Shown: piece by piece, positions 9,236-17,376 of the stretch
Position numbering within the stretch: the first letter of the stretch is position 1
Layout of the letters: each line of letters starts with the position of its first letter
Assembly (NCBI GenBank): GCA_034007705.1
Contig: JAVEQK010000013.1
Location: 17,381 to 81,380 of the forward strand
DNA length: 64,000 nt
Source: UBA10518 sp022837185
GTDB taxonomy: Bacteria > Desulfobacterota > Desulfobulbia > Desulfobulbales > Desulfobulbaceae
Reading direction: 5' to 3'
Made by a program: the position numbers and the translations under genes
The notes under the pieces: model-generated
Told to the model about the DNA's origin: nothing
The model's input: only the letters and a program-made list of their open reading frames with translations
The model's database searches: none

Positions 9236-9330
9236 CGCGACAGATCTCGATTTCGATCAGCAACAATAACCAACAGCGAAGCTGCAAACACTTTCTGGCT
9301 TCTGTCCTCTGTCTTTCTGACTTCTGGTAT

Positions 9331-9363
9331 GCTGCCGCCTGCCGACTCCCGGCGCAGCCGGGC
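9331..9363. repeat. Dispersed short repeat (CTGCCGACT / GCGCAGCCGGG type)
   Basis: Contains CTGCCGACTCCCGGCG followed by CAGCCGGG. Related words recur in other intergenic gaps at about 17251, 27600, 54762 and 63931. They never fall inside the strong coding regions. Confidence 0.5.
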
Positions 9364-9365
9364 CC

Positions 9366-11291
9366 CTATTGGGTTACGATATTCCCGGTTTCCCGGGTCG
9401 AGTAGCCGCCCATTTTTTCCACTTTCTTCTTGAACGGGTTCGAATTGATGATGTTCAGGAGCTGCATGATCCCGGGAGTGGTCATGAATTCCGTCGGGAT
9501 GAGCAGGTCGTAGCGCTCCTCGGTGACCGGGATGAAATCGAGCTGCAGGGCCCGGGCCGCGGCCATGATGCCGAGTCCGGCATCGGCCTTGCCGGACAGG
9601 ACCGCCACCGCCACCGACATGTGGGTGTACTCTTCAAAGTCATAGCCCCGGATTCCCGCCGCAGACAGACCGGCCCTGTCCAGTTCGTAATCGAGCAGCA
9701 CCCTGGTGCCCGAGCCGCCCTGGCGGTTGACAAAGGTGACGTCGCCGCGCAGCAGGTCCTCCACCCCCCGGATATTTTTAGGGTTGCCGGATCGTACCAT
9801 GAAACCCTGCTGCCGGTGGACCAGGGTGAGCAGGGTGACATCCTGGCCGTTCAGATACTGCCTGATGTAGCTGGTATTGTATTCGCCGGTGGCCGGGTCC
9901 AGGAGATGGGAGCCCGCCACGTGGGTCATGCCGGACTTGACGGCCATGATGCCGCCCAGGGAGCCGACATGGGTGGAGGCCAGGGGATAGGCCGGGTCGC
10001 TCCGTTTCAGGAAGTCATGGATCACGTCCAGGGTCAGGTCGTGACTGCCCGTGCACAGGATCGTGCGCTCGACCTGGTCCAGGGGGCGCAGCAGTTCCAG
10101 GGCGACCACGGCGCCCTTGTTTTCCCCCTCGGAGGAAGCGGGGATGCGCAGGATGGTGTTGGCGCGGGTGATGGTGGTAATGGCCCCGGCCCCTTTTTTC
10201 AGGGGCAGGGTCACGAACCGGGAGCCGATTCTGCCGGTGATCATCCGGCGGAATTCCTCCATGCCGCCGCTCGAGGGCATGTTCTTGCCCAGCACCGCGG
10301 TGATCAATTTTTTCTCGGGCAGGGCCAGGCCCTGCATACGGGCCAGCAGGGGCTGGACGAACTGCTCGCAGGAGATCAGGGAGGAAACGGGATAGCCGGG
10401 GTTGCCGATCACGGGCTTTCCCCCGATGACCCCGAGGATGGTCGGCTTGCCGGGCATGATGGTGACGCCGTGGATAAGGACCTCGCCCAGCTCCTCGATG
10501 ATGCGGACCGTATAATCGGCGCTGCCCGCGGAAGAGCCGGCATTGATCATGATCATGTCCGCCTCGGAATCGACGGCTGCCCGCAGGTGTTGCTTGATGG
10601 TGTCGTAGTCGTCGCGGATGATGGGGCTGACCGTGGGGATCGCGCCGGCCCGGGCCGCCAGCGCGGCCAGCATCCCGGAATTGGACTCGATGGTTTTGCC
10701 GGGCGGGGGGGCGATGTCCGCTTCGCTGCCGTCGATCAGTTCGTTGCCGGTGGGGATGATCATCACCCGCGGTTTCCTGCGCACCCAGACGGTGGGGCAC
10801 CCCGCGGTCAGCAGCGCGCCGATGTCGGCCGGGCCGAGCAGGTGGTTGGTCGGGTAGAGCTGTTCGGTGGCGACGATATCCTCTCCCACCTTGCGCACGT
10901 TCTGCCAGGGATAGACCGGGGCCCGGATGACGATCTCCCGGTCCTGGTTCCGGAACAGGACGTTTTCTATCATGATCACGGCATTCATGCCCTCCGGCAG
11001 GGGCTGCCCGGTATTGACCGGGATCGCCTGGCCCTCGGCCGCCCGCAGGGTGACGGGTGTTTCATCCGAGGCGCCGAATGTGTGGGCGGCCTCGACCGCC
11101 AGACCGTCCATGGCCGCCGCGTGAAAGGATGGGGCCGAAAGGCGGGCGCCGACCGGCCGGGAAGTTATCCGGCCGTCGGCCTCGCGGCTGGGGATTTCCT
11201 CCTCGCCGGTGCGGCAGCCGGAAAATGTCTTCTCCAATATGTCCCTGGCAACGTCCAGGGGCTCCATCTTGAGATAAATTTTTCGTTTCAT
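9366..11291 (-). CDS. moeA: MoeA-like molybdopterin molybdotransferase fused to a PBP-like (LysR substrate-binding type) domain
   Basis: A 641-residue cytoplasmic protein. Residues 1 to about 400 are a MoeA/gephyrin-E protein with SFHAAAMDGLAV near the N-terminus, a PTGNELI motif, and PGKPTILGVIGGKPVIGNPGYPVSS near 280. These proteins insert molybdenum or tungsten into adenylylated molybdopterin. Residues about 410-641 form a periplasmic-binding-protein-like domain (GSHDLTLDVIHDFL, NRQGGSGTRVLLDYEL), thought in this family to sense an oxyanion or related ligand. Its ATG overlaps the stop of the standard moeA by 4 bases, so the two are translationally coupled. Why two MoeA proteins are needed (Mo against W, or two cofactor forms) is not shown by the sequence. 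Confidence 0.92.
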   Translation of the reverse strand: MKRKIYLKMEPLDVARDILEKTFSGCRTGEEEIPSREADGRITSRPVGARLSAPSFHAAAMDGLAVEAAHTFGASDETPVTLRAAEGQAIPVNTGQPLPEGMNAVIMIENVLFRNQDREIVIRAPVYPWQNVRKVGEDIVATEQLYPTNHLLGPADIGALLTAGCPTVWVRRKPRVMIIPTGNELIDGSEADIAPPPGKTIESNSGMLAALAARAGAIPTVSPIIRDDYDTIKQHLRAAVDSEADMIMINAGSSAGSADYTVRIIEELGEVLIHGVTIMPGKPTILGVIGGKPVIGNPGYPVSSLISCEQFVQPLLARMQGLALPEKKLITAVLGKNMPSSGGMEEFRRMITGRIGSRFVTLPLKKGAGAITTITRANTILRIPASSEGENKGAVVALELLRPLDQVERTILCTGSHDLTLDVIHDFLKRSDPAYPLASTHVGSLGGIMAVKSGMTHVAGSHLLDPATGEYNTSYIRQYLNGQDVTLLTLVHRQQGFMVRSGNPKNIRGVEDLLRGDVTFVNRQGGSGTRVLLDYELDRAGLSAAGIRGYDFEEYTHMSVAVAVLSGKADAGLGIMAAARALQLDFIPVTEERYDLLIPTEFMTTPGIMQLLNIINSNPFKKKVEKMGGYSTRETGNIVTQ

Positions 11292-12532
11292 GGGAACAGC
11301 ATGACCTCAGCGGGTTCTCCCCGGTCAAGGCCCTCGGTGTCGCGGTTGATGATGAGCAGACCGTCCGCCCTGACCAGGGGGTTGAGCAGACCGGACTTGC
11401 CGTAGAGAGGGACGGCCCTGGGAGGGGAGTCGGCATCCTCGCCCCATTCCAGCGCGACCCTGACGAAATCCTCGCGGCCGATGGTGGAGGGGATCTGTTC
11501 CGCCGTGACCGCACGGATCAGCCGCAGACCGGATGTGAGGCCGGCGCCGCCCAGTTTGCGCAACAGGGGACGGACGAAAAGATGAAAGACGACGATGGCC
11601 GAGCCGACATGGCCGGGAAGCCCGAAAAGGGCGGCATTGCCCGTTTTGGCCAGAATCGTTGGCTTGCCGGGGCGGATGGACACCCCGTGGGCCAGCACCT
11701 CGGAGCCGTCGAGTTGCTCCAGGGTCTGCAGGGTAAAATCCCTCCGGCCCACGGAACTTCCCCCGGACAGCAGGACCATGTCCGCCGGCAGGGCGAGAGC
11801 CCTCCGGCAGGCGGCCAGCATGGACCCGGCATCATCGCCGATGATGCCGAGGGGAACGGCGATGCCGCCGCATTCCTCGACCAGGGCGGCCAGGGTGGTT
11901 GAATTGATGTCACGGATCTTGCCGGGTTCCGGCTGCCGGCACGGCTCAGCCAGTTCGTCGCCGGTGCTGATTATCGCCGCCACGGGCTTGCGGGCGACCT
12001 GCAGTTCAATGATGCCGAAACCGGCCAGAACTCCGAGGTCCTGCGGACGCAACTGCTGTCCCTTTTGCAGCACCGTCGCCCCCGGGGGGAAATCCTCGCC
12101 GGCCCTGATGATGTTTTCTCCCGGAGCGACCGGTCGAAAGATTTCCACCGTGCCCGTATCCGGTTGATTGGTGTACTCGACCATGACGACGCCGTCTGCG
12201 TTTACGGGCAGCTCCCCGCCGGTCCAGATTATCGCCGCCTGACCGGGAGCCAGCGTCAGGTCCGCGCCGCTCCGCCCCATGACGATCTCCCCGGCAATGT
12301 TCAGCAGGGCCGGTTCCGATTCGCTGCAGCCGAAGGTGTCCCTGGCCCGGACCGCAAAGCCGTCCATGGTGGAACGGGAAAAAGGAGGCAGCGGCTCGGG
12401 AGCGGTGACATCGGCGGCCAGAATCCGGCCAAGTCCTTTTGCCAGGGGAATGATCTCGGCATCGAGGGGGGCGAACCTGTCGTAGAGTTCAAGGAAATCC
12501 CTTGAGCTGATGAGGCGGAAGAAGTTTTTCAT
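11288..12532 (-). CDS. moeA: Molybdopterin molybdenumtransferase MoeA
   Basis: A 414-residue enzyme of molybdenum-cofactor synthesis. Visible family motifs are PPFSRSTMDGFAV (about 48-60), STGDELAEP, LSGGSSVGRRDF (the MoCF-biosynthesis loop), and PGKPTILAKTGNAALFGLPGHVGSA near 285. Length is normal for the family. It sits second in a minus-strand run: small Cys-rich protein, 29-base gap, this gene, then the MoeA-PBP fusion with a 4-base overlap. Confidence 0.95.
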   Translation of the reverse strand: MKNFFRLISSRDFLELYDRFAPLDAEIIPLAKGLGRILAADVTAPEPLPPFSRSTMDGFAVRARDTFGCSESEPALLNIAGEIVMGRSGADLTLAPGQAAIIWTGGELPVNADGVVMVEYTNQPDTGTVEIFRPVAPGENIIRAGEDFPPGATVLQKGQQLRPQDLGVLAGFGIIELQVARKPVAAIISTGDELAEPCRQPEPGKIRDINSTTLAALVEECGGIAVPLGIIGDDAGSMLAACRRALALPADMVLLSGGSSVGRRDFTLQTLEQLDGSEVLAHGVSIRPGKPTILAKTGNAALFGLPGHVGSAIVVFHLFVRPLLRKLGGAGLTSGLRLIRAVTAEQIPSTIGREDFVRVALEWGEDADSPPRAVPLYGKSGLLNPLVRADGLLIINRDTEGLDRGEPAEVMLFP

Positions 12533-12561
12533 AGATGTCTGTGTACCGGAGGAAGAAGCGG

Positions 12562-12900
12562 TCAGTGGATCGGCTGATCGACCACCCCGAGGACCTTGGC
12601 CAGGATGCGTTTTTTGTCTTCATCCGGCGGCTCGGGGTCGGTCCAGGCGATGAACTGCTCGGTGACCCGCAGAACATTCCCCTGGTCCTCCTTGCATTTC
12701 TCGCAGATGGCCTCGGCCTGGTCCCGGTACATGATGATCTTGCTGGCGGGATCGCCGTTTTGGTCGACAGCGGCCATTTTGCGGCAGCCGCAGTCCAGGC
12801 GGATAACCGCGACGCCGACGGCGTCCGGGCTGCCTTCCAGGATCCCTTCGATCATGGCGAGTTCCCCTTTTTCAGGGTTCCATTTTCGTTGCTTGGACAT
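12562..12900 (-). CDS. Small Cys-rich hypothetical protein upstream of moeA
   Basis: About 112 residues, with DCGCRK and, 35 residues later, CEKC, a C-x-C/C-x2-C arrangement that could bind zinc or iron-sulfur. ATG 12900 gives the longer form but has no clear ribosome-binding site; ATG 12855 is preceded by AGGGGA at a good distance and would give 97 residues. The open frame continues back to 13230 but through the promoter area. I do not recognise a family. Its position at the head of the moeA pair hints at a link with cofactor or metal handling, but that is only context. Confidence 0.65.
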   Translation of the reverse strand: MSKQRKWNPEKGELAMIEGILEGSPDAVGVAVIRLDCGCRKMAAVDQNGDPASKIIMYRDQAEAICEKCKEDQGNVLRVTEQFIAWTDPEPPDEDKKRILAKVLGVVDQPIH

Positions 12901-12995
12901 GAAATTGCCGTATTTGCTGTATGTTTCGCTCGGGTCTGTCTCTGCCTGCCCGGCGCCGGATCTCTTGAGCGCATGGCGCAGCGCGCATTGTATCC

Positions 12996-13025
12996 AGTCT
13001 ATTCGCATCATGCGACGGCGGTCAA
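12996..13025 (-). promoter_or_regulatory. Predicted promoter for the moeA cluster
   Basis: On the minus strand TTGACC (13025-13020) and TAGACT (13001-12996) are 18 bases apart, about 95 bases upstream of the small Cys-rich gene. Confidence 0.4.
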
Positions 13026-13135
13026 TACAAATTTTTTTCATTCTCAGGCGGCTGTGAATATGTCTTAAATTTTTGCTCATTATTTCAGGTAGTTGTCCCT
13101 GGGTTGATCGGGGCGGGAATCGGCCATATTTTAGC

Positions 13136-13185
13136 TTGACAAACCCAATCCGCTTCGATAAGAGAGATACCATTGTCGTTATAAT
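13136..13185 (+). promoter_or_regulatory. Predicted promoter elements for ferredoxin
   Basis: A consensus TTGACA (13136-13141) has a weak -10, TAAGAG, 17 bases on. A perfect TATAAT lies further down at 13180-13185 without a good -35. Either could serve the ferredoxin, whose start codon is 73 bases beyond the TATAAT. Confidence 0.5.
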
Positions 13186-13257
13186 GGGTTGGTGACGCGC
13201 TTGCCCGTGCGGGAAAAGCATCATCCCCATCCTTATTTATCGCAGGAGGGACAAATC

Positions 13258-13443
13258 ATGTGGGAGATTATTGTTGACAAGGATAAATGCGCGGGTGACG
13301 AAGAGTGCGTAAACGCCTGCCCGGCACAGGTTTATGAAATGGTGGACGGCAAGGCCGAACCGGTGGAGCCCGATGAGTGTCTGGGATGCGAAACCTGCGT
13401 CGAGGTTTGCCCCGAAGGCGCCATTACCGTAACCGAAGTCTGA
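13258..13443 (+). CDS. Dicluster ferredoxin with an Asp in the first cluster motif
   Basis: A 61-residue electron carrier. The start at ATG 13258 is set by AGGAGG eight bases upstream; the frame open to 13189 is ignored. The first cluster motif is C11-x2-D14-x2-C17-x3-C21-P, with Asp in place of the second Cys. The second is a full C41-x2-C44-x2-C47-x3-C51-P. The same Asp14 pattern is known in Desulfovibrio africanus ferredoxin III, where that site interconverts between [3Fe-4S] and [4Fe-4S]. It is transcribed alone and followed by a strong hairpin terminator. It is a candidate partner for pyruvate:ferredoxin oxidoreductase. Confidence 0.93.
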   Translation: MWEIIVDKDKCAGDEECVNACPAQVYEMVDGKAEPVEPDECLGCETCVEVCPEGAITVTEV

Positions 13444-13471
13444 TCCGCGCCTGATCCGCGCGGAGGGATTG

Positions 13472-13969
13472 ATGATAAGCCCATCCCCGATCGGGGATGG
13501 GCTTATGTCGTTTTTAGGGTTCATGGCCTGGCGGAAAAAAAGATGGTCCTCCCGGCTGAAGCCGGGGGTGAACAGAGGCGTGCATTTATTTGCCGCTCCC
13601 CTGCTGTGGACGATGGTCGGCTCGGTTCTGATGACGAGGGGCTGGGAATGGATCGGCGCTGGCGGGAACATCTGGTACATTGCTGCGGCCCTGGCGGCCG
13701 GCACCCTGAAATCCCTCTGGATTCTCGACAAAACGGCGCGGCGGGCCATTGATCGTATCGTCAAACTGCGGGACGGGACATGCCTGGGGGCGATTTACTC
13801 CTGGAAAACTTGGGTGCTGGCGGTTATCATGATTGCCAGCGGCATTCTGCTGCGAACGGTGTCCGACCCGGGTCCCGTTCTCGGCGCGGTATATCTGGCG
13901 GTCGGCTGGGCCCTCCTTTTTTCCAGCCGGCTCGGCTGGCTCGCCTGGTCCCGGTGGATAAGAAATTAA
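13472..13969 (+). CDS. Hypothetical membrane protein
   Basis: Up to 165 residues with three or four hydrophobic segments (around VHLFAAPLLWTMVGSVLM, NIWYIAAALAAG, WVLAVIMIASGILL, VLGAVYLAVGWALLF) and basic loops. The first start (ATG 13472) has GGAGGG upstream, but the ferredoxin terminator hairpin covers the first codons. Starts at 13505 (MSFLGFM) or 13523 (MAWRKK) are therefore equally possible. The stop is 16 bases before the alanine racemase start, which suggests coupling. No family recognised. Confidence 0.65.
   Translation: MISPSPIGDGLMSFLGFMAWRKKRWSSRLKPGVNRGVHLFAAPLLWTMVGSVLMTRGWEWIGAGGNIWYIAAALAAGTLKSLWILDKTARRAIDRIVKLRDGTCLGAIYSWKTWVLAVIMIASGILLRTVSDPGPVLGAVYLAVGWALLFSSRLGWLAWSRWIRN
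13475..13515 (+). terminator. Rho-independent terminator of the ferredoxin gene
   Basis: A perfect 32-base inverted repeat (13475-13506; arms ATAAGCCCATCCCCGA and its complement), 31 bases past the ferredoxin stop, followed by GTCG and TTTTT. Confidence 0.7.
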
Positions 13970-13985
13970 CAGAAAAACGGTTCAT

Positions 13986-15116
13986 TTGATTCCATCATTC
14001 AACAGGGTTGAAATCAGCAGGTCGGCCCTGCGCCATAATTTCAGGCTGTGCCGGAAAATGGCCGGCGGGGCCGGGATCATGCCCATGGTCAAGGCCGACG
14101 CCTACGGGCACGGCATGATTGAGTGCGCCCGGATTTTTGCCGCCGAAGGCGCCGCGGCCTTCGGGGTGGCAGAAGCGCGCGAGGGCATTCTGCTCCGCGA
14201 GGCCGGGATTGAGCAGCCTGTTTTCGTTGTAGTCGGCACCGTGCCCGAAATCATTCCGGCGGTTCTCCGCCACCGCCTCACCCCGGTCGTGGTCGACGAG
14301 GCCATCCTGCCCGAGCTTTCGCGCCAGGCCGTGGAGCTGGGCCTGCGCGTCGGCATCCACATCAAGGTGGACGCGGGCATGGGGCGCCAGGGGCTGCCGC
14401 CCGCCGATGTCCCGGCATTTGTCCGGCGGATTCGCGCAACCCCGGCCCTCACCCTGGAGGGGATCATGGCCCATTTTCCCATGGCCGATGCGCCCGATTC
14501 GCCCAATACCCTTGGGGTTTTTGCCCGGTTTGAGGCCATGATCCGGGAAATCGGCGATGAACTGCCGGCCGGATGCCGCCTGCACATCGCCAATTCCGGC
14601 GCCTTGTTTCATTTCAACCGGACAGTCCTGCATATGTCCAGGCCGGGGATCGCCCTCTATGGATGCTATCCCGAGGGTGAGCCGCACCTGCCGCTCCCGG
14701 ACGGCGAAGAGCTGCATCCCGCCATGCGGTTTCTCACCCGGGTGATCCAGGTCAGAAGGGTGCCAACCGGCACCGGGCTGGGATACGGCCAGACCTGCGT
14801 CACCGGCAGGGAGACGATTCTCGCCGTTCTGCCCCTGGGCTATGAGGACGGCTATCTGCGCCGGCTCTCCAACCGGGCGCAGGTCCTCATCCATGGACGG
14901 CGTGCCCCGGTTGTGGGCCGGGTATCCATGAACCTGACGCTGGTCGATGTGACGGACCTCGGCGGCCGGGCAGCGCCGGGCGACGAAGTGGTTCTGCTGG
15001 GGAGGCAGGGCGGGGAGTCCATCGGCGCCGATGAGGTTGCCGACTGGATGGAGACCATAAGCTACGAGGTGCTGTGTCTGTTCGGCAACCTGAACGACCG
15101 GTATTATGTCGATTGA
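13986..15116 (+). CDS. alr: Alanine racemase
   Basis: A PLP enzyme that makes D-alanine for peptidoglycan, 376 residues. The PLP lysine is K36 in MVKADAYGHG; the catalytic tyrosine region is AVLPLGYEDGYLR; GRVSMNLTLVDVT matches the family. The start is a TTG at 13986, since no in-frame ATG or GTG fits and the protein then begins at the usual distance from ALRHNFRL. The ribosome-binding site is weak, and the upstream membrane-protein stop is 16 bases away, so coupled translation is likely. Confidence 0.93.
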   Translation: MIPSFNRVEISRSALRHNFRLCRKMAGGAGIMPMVKADAYGHGMIECARIFAAEGAAAFGVAEAREGILLREAGIEQPVFVVVGTVPEIIPAVLRHRLTPVVVDEAILPELSRQAVELGLRVGIHIKVDAGMGRQGLPPADVPAFVRRIRATPALTLEGIMAHFPMADAPDSPNTLGVFARFEAMIREIGDELPAGCRLHIANSGALFHFNRTVLHMSRPGIALYGCYPEGEPHLPLPDGEELHPAMRFLTRVIQVRRVPTGTGLGYGQTCVTGRETILAVLPLGYEDGYLRRLSNRAQVLIHGRRAPVVGRVSMNLTLVDVTDLGGRAAPGDEVVLLGRQGGESIGADEVADWMETISYEVLCLFGNLNDRYYVD

Positions 15117-15187
15117 CGGTTCGCTACGGGAAGGCATGAGAGAATAATTTCGCCCGCCCAGGGCTTTTCGATTTTGCAAGGATTGGC

Positions 15188-16843
15188 ATGATCAAATCAC
15201 AGTTGAAGGAGCGGCTTGATGCCTGTTTTGCCCGGGGGGTCCGGGAAGGATTGTGGTCCGCGGAGGGGGCCGGCAGGTATGTCCTCGAGGTTCCGCGGCA
15301 CGAAGGGCAGGGGGACTTTTCCACCAACCTGGCCCTGGTGGTCGCCGGCCTGGAGAAGCGCAAGCCCAGGGATGTCGCCGCCCGGCTGGCTGCCATGTTT
15401 TCGCCGGAGGATGAACTGGTTGCCAGGGTGGAGATAGCCGGTCCGGGCTTTGTCAATTTTTTCCTCCGCGACCGGGTATGGAGTTCGGTAATCCCGCCGG
15501 TCTGCGCCCAGGGTGAGCGCTTCGGCCTGGAGAACGTCGGCGCCGGCATGAAGGTGATGGTGGAATTCGTCAGCGCCAATCCGACCGGTCCGCTGAGCAT
15601 CGGCCACGGGCGCAACGCCATTCTCGGCGACGCCATCGCCCGCCTGCTCGAGGCGGTGGGCTATGACGTGACCCGGGAATATTATTTCAATGACGCCGGC
15701 CGGCAGATGCGGGTCCTGGGCGAGTCGACCAGGGCAAGATATCTTGAGCTGCTGGGGCTGGAGAGCAATTTTCCGGAGGACGGCTACCAGGGAGAGTATA
15801 TCTACGACATCGCCCGTTCCCTCATTGCCGAGGCGGGCGACGGCTTCCGGGACGCCGACGTGGTGTTTTTCAAGGACCGGGCCCAGGCGGCCATTTTCGA
15901 CAACATCAACACCACCCTGCGCAATATCGATGTCCGTTTCGACACCTATTTCAACGAACATACCCTCTACGAAAAGGGGCTGGTCGATCAGGTGGTGGCC
16001 GACCTGCGGGAAAAAGATCTGGTGTACGAGAAGGACGGGGCGACCTGGTTCAGGTCAACGCTGTTCGGGCAGGATCAGGACCGGGTCATCATCAAGAGTT
16101 CCGGTGAACCGACGTACCGGCTGCCCGACATTGCCTATCACCGGGAAAAATTCCGCCGCGGGTTTGAGTGGATGATCGATATCTTCGGCTCCGATCACAT
16201 CGCCACCGTTCCCGATGTCCTGGCCGGCATCAGGGCGCTCGGCTGCGACGACTCGAAGGTGAAGGTCATCCTCCATCAGTTCGTCACCCTGCTCAAGGAC
16301 GGCCGCCAGGTGAAGATGTCGACCCGGAAGGCCACCTTTATCACCGTCGATGAACTGCTGGAGGAGATCGGCCCCGATGTCCTGCGCTTCTTCTACCTGA
16401 TGCGCAAGTCCGACAGCCAGCTTGAATTCGATCTGGACCTGGCCAGGAAGCAGAGCCAGGAAAATCCGGTGTACTATGTCCAGTACGCCCACGCCCGGCT
16501 CTGCTCCATCGAAAGGCAGGCCCGGGAAAACGGGGTGGACCCCCCCACGGCGGAGTCCGCTTCCCTGGAACTTCTGAAAGAGCCCGAGGAATGCGTCCTG
16601 CTCAAGACTGTCGCCGAGTACCCCGCAATGATTTCCGGAGCGGCGGTTGATCTCGCTCCGCACCGGGTCATTTTTTACCTGATGAACCTGGCCGGCCTTT
16701 TCCACAGCTATTACAACAAACACAAGGTCATCACCGACGACGCCGGGCTGACGGGGGCCCGGCTCTGTTTGTGCCGGGCGCTGAAAACGGTCCTCGGCAA
16801 CGGGCTGCGGGTGCTCGGATTGCGGGCGCCGGAAACAATGTAG
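15188..16843 (+). CDS. argS: Arginyl-tRNA synthetase
   Basis: A class I aminoacyl-tRNA synthetase, 551 residues, normal length. An N-terminal Arg-S additional domain (1 to about 90) is followed by the HIGH-type motif in PLSIGHGRNAILGD (about 135-148) and the KMSK-type motif as KMSTRKATFITVDEL (about 375-389). The C-terminal anticodon-binding domain ends in a normal family ending. AAGGA precedes ATG 15188. The small TM gene follows after 13 bases. Confidence 0.97.
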   Translation: MIKSQLKERLDACFARGVREGLWSAEGAGRYVLEVPRHEGQGDFSTNLALVVAGLEKRKPRDVAARLAAMFSPEDELVARVEIAGPGFVNFFLRDRVWSSVIPPVCAQGERFGLENVGAGMKVMVEFVSANPTGPLSIGHGRNAILGDAIARLLEAVGYDVTREYYFNDAGRQMRVLGESTRARYLELLGLESNFPEDGYQGEYIYDIARSLIAEAGDGFRDADVVFFKDRAQAAIFDNINTTLRNIDVRFDTYFNEHTLYEKGLVDQVVADLREKDLVYEKDGATWFRSTLFGQDQDRVIIKSSGEPTYRLPDIAYHREKFRRGFEWMIDIFGSDHIATVPDVLAGIRALGCDDSKVKVILHQFVTLLKDGRQVKMSTRKATFITVDELLEEIGPDVLRFFYLMRKSDSQLEFDLDLARKQSQENPVYYVQYAHARLCSIERQARENGVDPPTAESASLELLKEPEECVLLKTVAEYPAMISGAAVDLAPHRVIFYLMNLAGLFHSYYNKHKVITDDAGLTGARLCLCRALKTVLGNGLRVLGLRAPETM

Positions 16844-16856
16844 GCGCGCCCCTGCC

Positions 16857-17135
16857 ATGGCAGCGAGCAAAAAGAAACGGAGCCCGCGCAAAACGTACCG
16901 TTTTCAGTTGACCCTGACGGGGATCCTCGGCATCGGCGTCGTCTGCTTCTGTCTCTTCATGTGGATGTTCCTGCTCGGCATCTGGGCCGGCCAGACCATC
17001 CTCCTGCCCGCCGCCAAGCCGCAAGCCGCCGGGAGTGGCGTCAGGGAGACGGCTTCCCGCGGCGCCGGAACGGCGATCGAAATGCTCGATGCCGGCGCCA
17101 AGAAAAAACCGGTGGAAAACGAGCAGACAAAATAA
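16857..17135 (+). CDS. Short single-pass membrane protein, possibly a SPOR-domain protein lacking its SPOR domain
   Basis: 92 residues: a basic N-terminus (KKKRSPRKTYRFQ), one membrane segment (about 20-45, LTGILGIGVVCFCLFMWMFLLGIWAG), and a short Lys-rich tail. In related bacteria argS can be followed by a SPOR-domain protein whose N-terminus looks like this (cytoplasmic basic stretch, then FLLGIW). Here the frame stops 40 residues after the membrane segment and repeat-rich DNA begins, so it may be a truncated form. The relationship is inferred. Confidence 0.65.
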   Translation: MAASKKKRSPRKTYRFQLTLTGILGIGVVCFCLFMWMFLLGIWAGQTILLPAAKPQAAGSGVRETASRGAGTAIEMLDAGAKKKPVENEQTK

Positions 17136-17181
17136 TACGTCAACCCCGTGGCAGGAAATATCTCGTCGAAATTATCATTAG

Positions 17182-17292
17182 CTTTTGAGACTGGAGGCTT
17201 TTAGCCTGTCAGGGGGTTATCAAACCAGCAGACCGCAGGACCCCAAGCTCCAGGCTGCCAACTGCCGACTTTCTTCCGGCGCTGCCGGGCAC
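17182..17292. repeat. Dispersed intergenic repeat
   Basis: TTTTGAGACTGGAGGC, GCCTGTCAG, GACCGCAGGACCCCAAGCTCC and CTGCCAACTGCCGACT occur here. The same series, slightly diverged and in the same order, is at about 54708-54786. The rest of the gap 17136-17376 shows nothing coding. Confidence 0.6.
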
Positions 17293-17376
17293 GCCGACAT
17301 CCGCCTGGTCTCCGGGCACATTTCCTGAAGACCGCTCCTTGACCGGCAGGCCAAGACTGGTTAATATAAACAATTT

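Larger units (their letters stand above)
8942..9365. other. Intergenic region made largely of repeats
   Basis: A 424-base gap between convergent genes with no credible coding frame. It holds GGTGCGAGG-type short repeats (8980-9010), a palindromic element (9161-9235), a direct repeat CGATTTCGAT at 9143-9152 and 9248-9257, and a CTGCCGACT/CGCAGCCGGG stretch (9331-9363). No terminator with a T-run was found. Confidence 0.7.
12901..13257. other. Divergent intergenic region, moeA cluster / ferredoxin
   Basis: A 357-base gap with AT-rich patches. It holds a predicted minus-strand promoter (12996-13025) and plus-strand promoter elements (13136-13185). No RNA gene or known riboswitch is recognised; in particular I could not make out a molybdenum-cofactor riboswitch. 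Confidence 0.6.
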
